From Oscillospiraceae bacterium (GTDB lineage: Bacteria; Bacillota; Clostridia; Oscillospirales; UBA644): DNA of 52,619 nucleotides. The notes below the pieces were generated by a model. That model searched no databases. It saw only the letters and a program-made list of their open reading frames with translations, and was not told the DNA's origin. Position 1 is the first letter of the stretch. Each line of letters opens with the position of its first letter. The position numbers and the translations under genes are program-made. Where the stretch lies: positions 1 through 52,619 of the forward strand of contig SVMT01000012.1 in NCBI GenBank assembly GCA_015067305.1, written 5' to 3'. Shown piece by piece: positions 51,217 to 52,619 of this stretch.

Positions 51217-52470
51217 ATGGCAGATATAGAAAATAAAAACGAAACAGCCGCAACAGAAAATGCACCTGCTGAAAAGAAAGCTACTGTCCAGAAAAAAGGT
51301 GGAACAAGCAATATCATAAGAATCGTTATCCTTGTGCTTTGTATAGGCGTATTTGCATTCTCTGTTTTCAAGATTGGAAGCGATCTCCTTGATGACTCTT
51401 CCACAAGTGACGAATACGATGATATCCTTGAAATCGGCGGAAGAGATGATGTCAACAACGATACACCAACGATTCCCGATGATCCACAGAACAACGAAAC
51501 AGTTGATCCCGATAACGGAAATGACTCGACTGATCCGTCCACACAGACACCTTCAACACCCGAAGACCCTGAAAATGATCAGACAGGAGATAACCCTCAA
51601 CCTTCCGTTGATCCCGACGATAAAACAGAAGATCCCAACAATACACAGTCCGGAACCGAAACTCCCGGAAATACTCAGACAACACCCGATAATACTCAGC
51701 AGCTCCCCGATTCTTACGACGACCAGACTGCTGAAGAGGCAAAAAAAGACCAGACACAGAATACTATCGTTTCAGTTACAAGACCCAATGCGTCTCTTGA
51801 CAAAACAGATCTTTCTGTTATCCACCCCGACAACATCAACCTTGAAGACATTGCATACCTCAGCGGTATAAACTTCAAGAATCTTAAAGAAAGAAACAGC
51901 GACACAGTTGCATGGATCTGTATCCCAGGTAACGACGCTATTACAGGTCTCCCCGTTGATACAGCAGTTGTTCAGAGCACTGATAACAATTATTATCTCT
52001 CCCACAGCTTTGATAAATCCGAAAATGTGAACGGTTGGATATACGCAGACTACCGCAATAACATGACAAATATCACATCCAACTACAACACAGTAATTTA
52101 CGGTCATGCAAGAAGCTACCGTATGTTCGGCGGTCTCAAGAACCTCAATTCCACACCCGAATGGTACAAAAACGGATATAACCATTTCATTAAGATCACA
52201 ACTCCCAAAGATGAAACGATCTGGCAGATATTCTCCTGGCATGAAACAAACGTTTATTACAACTACATTCAGACAGACTTCGAGAATTCTCAGGAATTCA
52301 TAGATTTCGCAAATGCACTCCAGGACAAAAACGAGCTTAAAGGTTATTTCTCAACATTTGAATTCACAGAAAGCAGCAGAATAATCACACTCTCCACTTG
52401 TAAGGGATCCAACCCCGCAAACAGAGTTGCAGTTCACGCTGTTCTTGTTGCAAGAAATCCCATCGGTTAA
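51217..52470 (+). CDS. membrane-anchored class B sortase with long disordered linker
   Basis: This 417-residue sortase has a cytoplasmic Lys/Glu/Ala-rich tail (residues 1-30), one transmembrane helix (about 33-53, IIRIVILVLCIGVFAFSVF), a 130-residue linker rich in Asp, Pro, Thr, Asn and Gln, and a class B-type sortase domain (about 205-417). Catalytic residues are His297 (VIYGHARS), Cys395 (LSTCKG) and Arg403 (NRVAVHAVLV). It is a type II membrane protein, unlike its lipoprotein neighbour 21 bases upstream, yet the two sortase domains are clearly paralogous. No LPXTG/NPxTx-type substrate or pilin gene is in the window, so the targets are unknown. Confidence 0.9.
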   Translation: MADIENKNETAATENAPAEKKATVQKKGGTSNIIRIVILVLCIGVFAFSVFKIGSDLLDDSSTSDEYDDILEIGGRDDVNNDTPTIPDDPQNNETVDPDNGNDSTDPSTQTPSTPEDPENDQTGDNPQPSVDPDDKTEDPNNTQSGTETPGNTQTTPDNTQQLPDSYDDQTAEEAKKDQTQNTIVSVTRPNASLDKTDLSVIHPDNINLEDIAYLSGINFKNLKERNSDTVAWICIPGNDAITGLPVDTAVVQSTDNNYYLSHSFDKSENVNGWIYADYRNNMTNITSNYNTVIYGHARSYRMFGGLKNLNSTPEWYKNGYNHFIKITTPKDETIWQIFSWHETNVYYNYIQTDFENSQEFIDFANALQDKNELKGYFSTFEFTESSRIITLSTCKGSNPANRVAVHAVLVARNPIG

Positions 52471-52546
52471 TTAGTGCAGAACTTTAAATTAAGGGGCTGG
52501 CTCATTTAGAACCAATTCCGATTTATATTGTTAAGACAATCCCTCA

Positions 52547-52584
52547 GTCGCTTCGCGCCAGCTCCCTTTACACAAGGGAGCCTG
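52547..52584. repeat. REP/MITE-like hairpin element after the sortase pair
   Basis: AATCCCTCAGTCGCTTCGCG followed by the hairpin GCTCCCTT (52561-52568)/AAGGGAGC (52574-52581). I recall closely similar CCCTCAGTC...GCTCCCTT...AAGGGAGCC motifs dispersed in genomes of gut Clostridia, but that is memory, not a search. It may also terminate sortase transcription. The remainder to 52619 shows nothing else. Confidence 0.5.
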
Positions 52585-52619
52585 TAATAAATCCAACTCC
52601 TCATCTAAATACTGTAATT

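Noticed and set aside
49051-52619. CRISPR array suggested by regular repeats at 50242-50349
   Set aside because: The repeat is in frame within a gene, has no unique spacers and codes a Gly-Asn-Ser/Thr linker.
1-52619. tRNA or rRNA genes
   Set aside because: No cloverleaf-like GTTCGAATC arm contexts or rRNA segments were recognised in the intergenic regions.

Overview
The window looks like a chromosomal piece of a low-to-mid GC, Gram-positive gut anaerobe of the class Clostridia, probably Oscillospiraceae/Ruminococcaceae-like. The evidence is lipoprotein signal peptides, two class B sortases, a split transketolase, asparagine synthetase AsnA, a class Ic aspartate aminotransferase, strong AGGAGG-type ribosome binding sites, TTGACA-17-TATAAT promoters before many genes, and many glycoside hydrolases. 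This placement is inferred from gene content; no rRNA or tRNA gene was seen.

Layout. 1-5192: rpmF (cut by the window edge), yceD, galK and an OGG-like glycosylase on the minus strand, then an ATP-grasp protein, a DUF6062 protein and acyl carrier protein on the plus strand. 5233-11259: a GH4 alpha-galactosidase, a GH95 protein, ruvX and cardiolipin synthase (plus). 11440-20828: a long minus-strand run, in transcription order asnA, asnS, aspartate aminotransferase, four unrecognised or poorly known envelope/unknown proteins, ruvA, ruvB and an alpha/beta hydrolase. 21249-25692: a GH36 alpha-galactosidase and a DUF4838 lipoprotein (minus). 25863-34451: a HAD phosphatase, then an unusual duplicated block of two alkaline-phosphatase-superfamily/LamG-like proteins (plus) and three paralogous lipoprotein solute-binding proteins (minus). 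34731-42684: rdgB, a large uncharacterised glycosidase-like protein, ftsY, a nucleoside hydrolase and smc (minus). 42917-52470: GH35 beta-galactosidase, a GH36-like lipoprotein, split transketolase and two unusual sortases (plus).

Function. Much of the non-housekeeping content serves use of galactose-containing glycans: alpha-galactosidases of GH4 and GH36, a GH35 beta-galactosidase, a GH95 enzyme, two surface lipoproteins related to glycan degradation, galactokinase, and transketolase downstream. The enzymes without signal peptides suggest import of small oligosaccharides followed by cleavage in the cytoplasm, but no ABC or PTS permease is present in the window.

The most unusual items are: (i) the duplicated phosphodiesterase-LamG / orphan solute-binding-protein block at 26.5-34.5 kb; (ii) a lipoprotein class B sortase with two Big2-like domains and a Gly-Asn-Ser/Thr linker, next to a second membrane-anchored sortase; (iii) a translationally coupled four-gene module of unknown function upstream of ruvAB, including an exported cysteine-rich membrane protein; (iv) a composite palindrome-plus-hairpin repeat family dispersed between genes; and (v) a transketolase leader able to form alternative hairpins.
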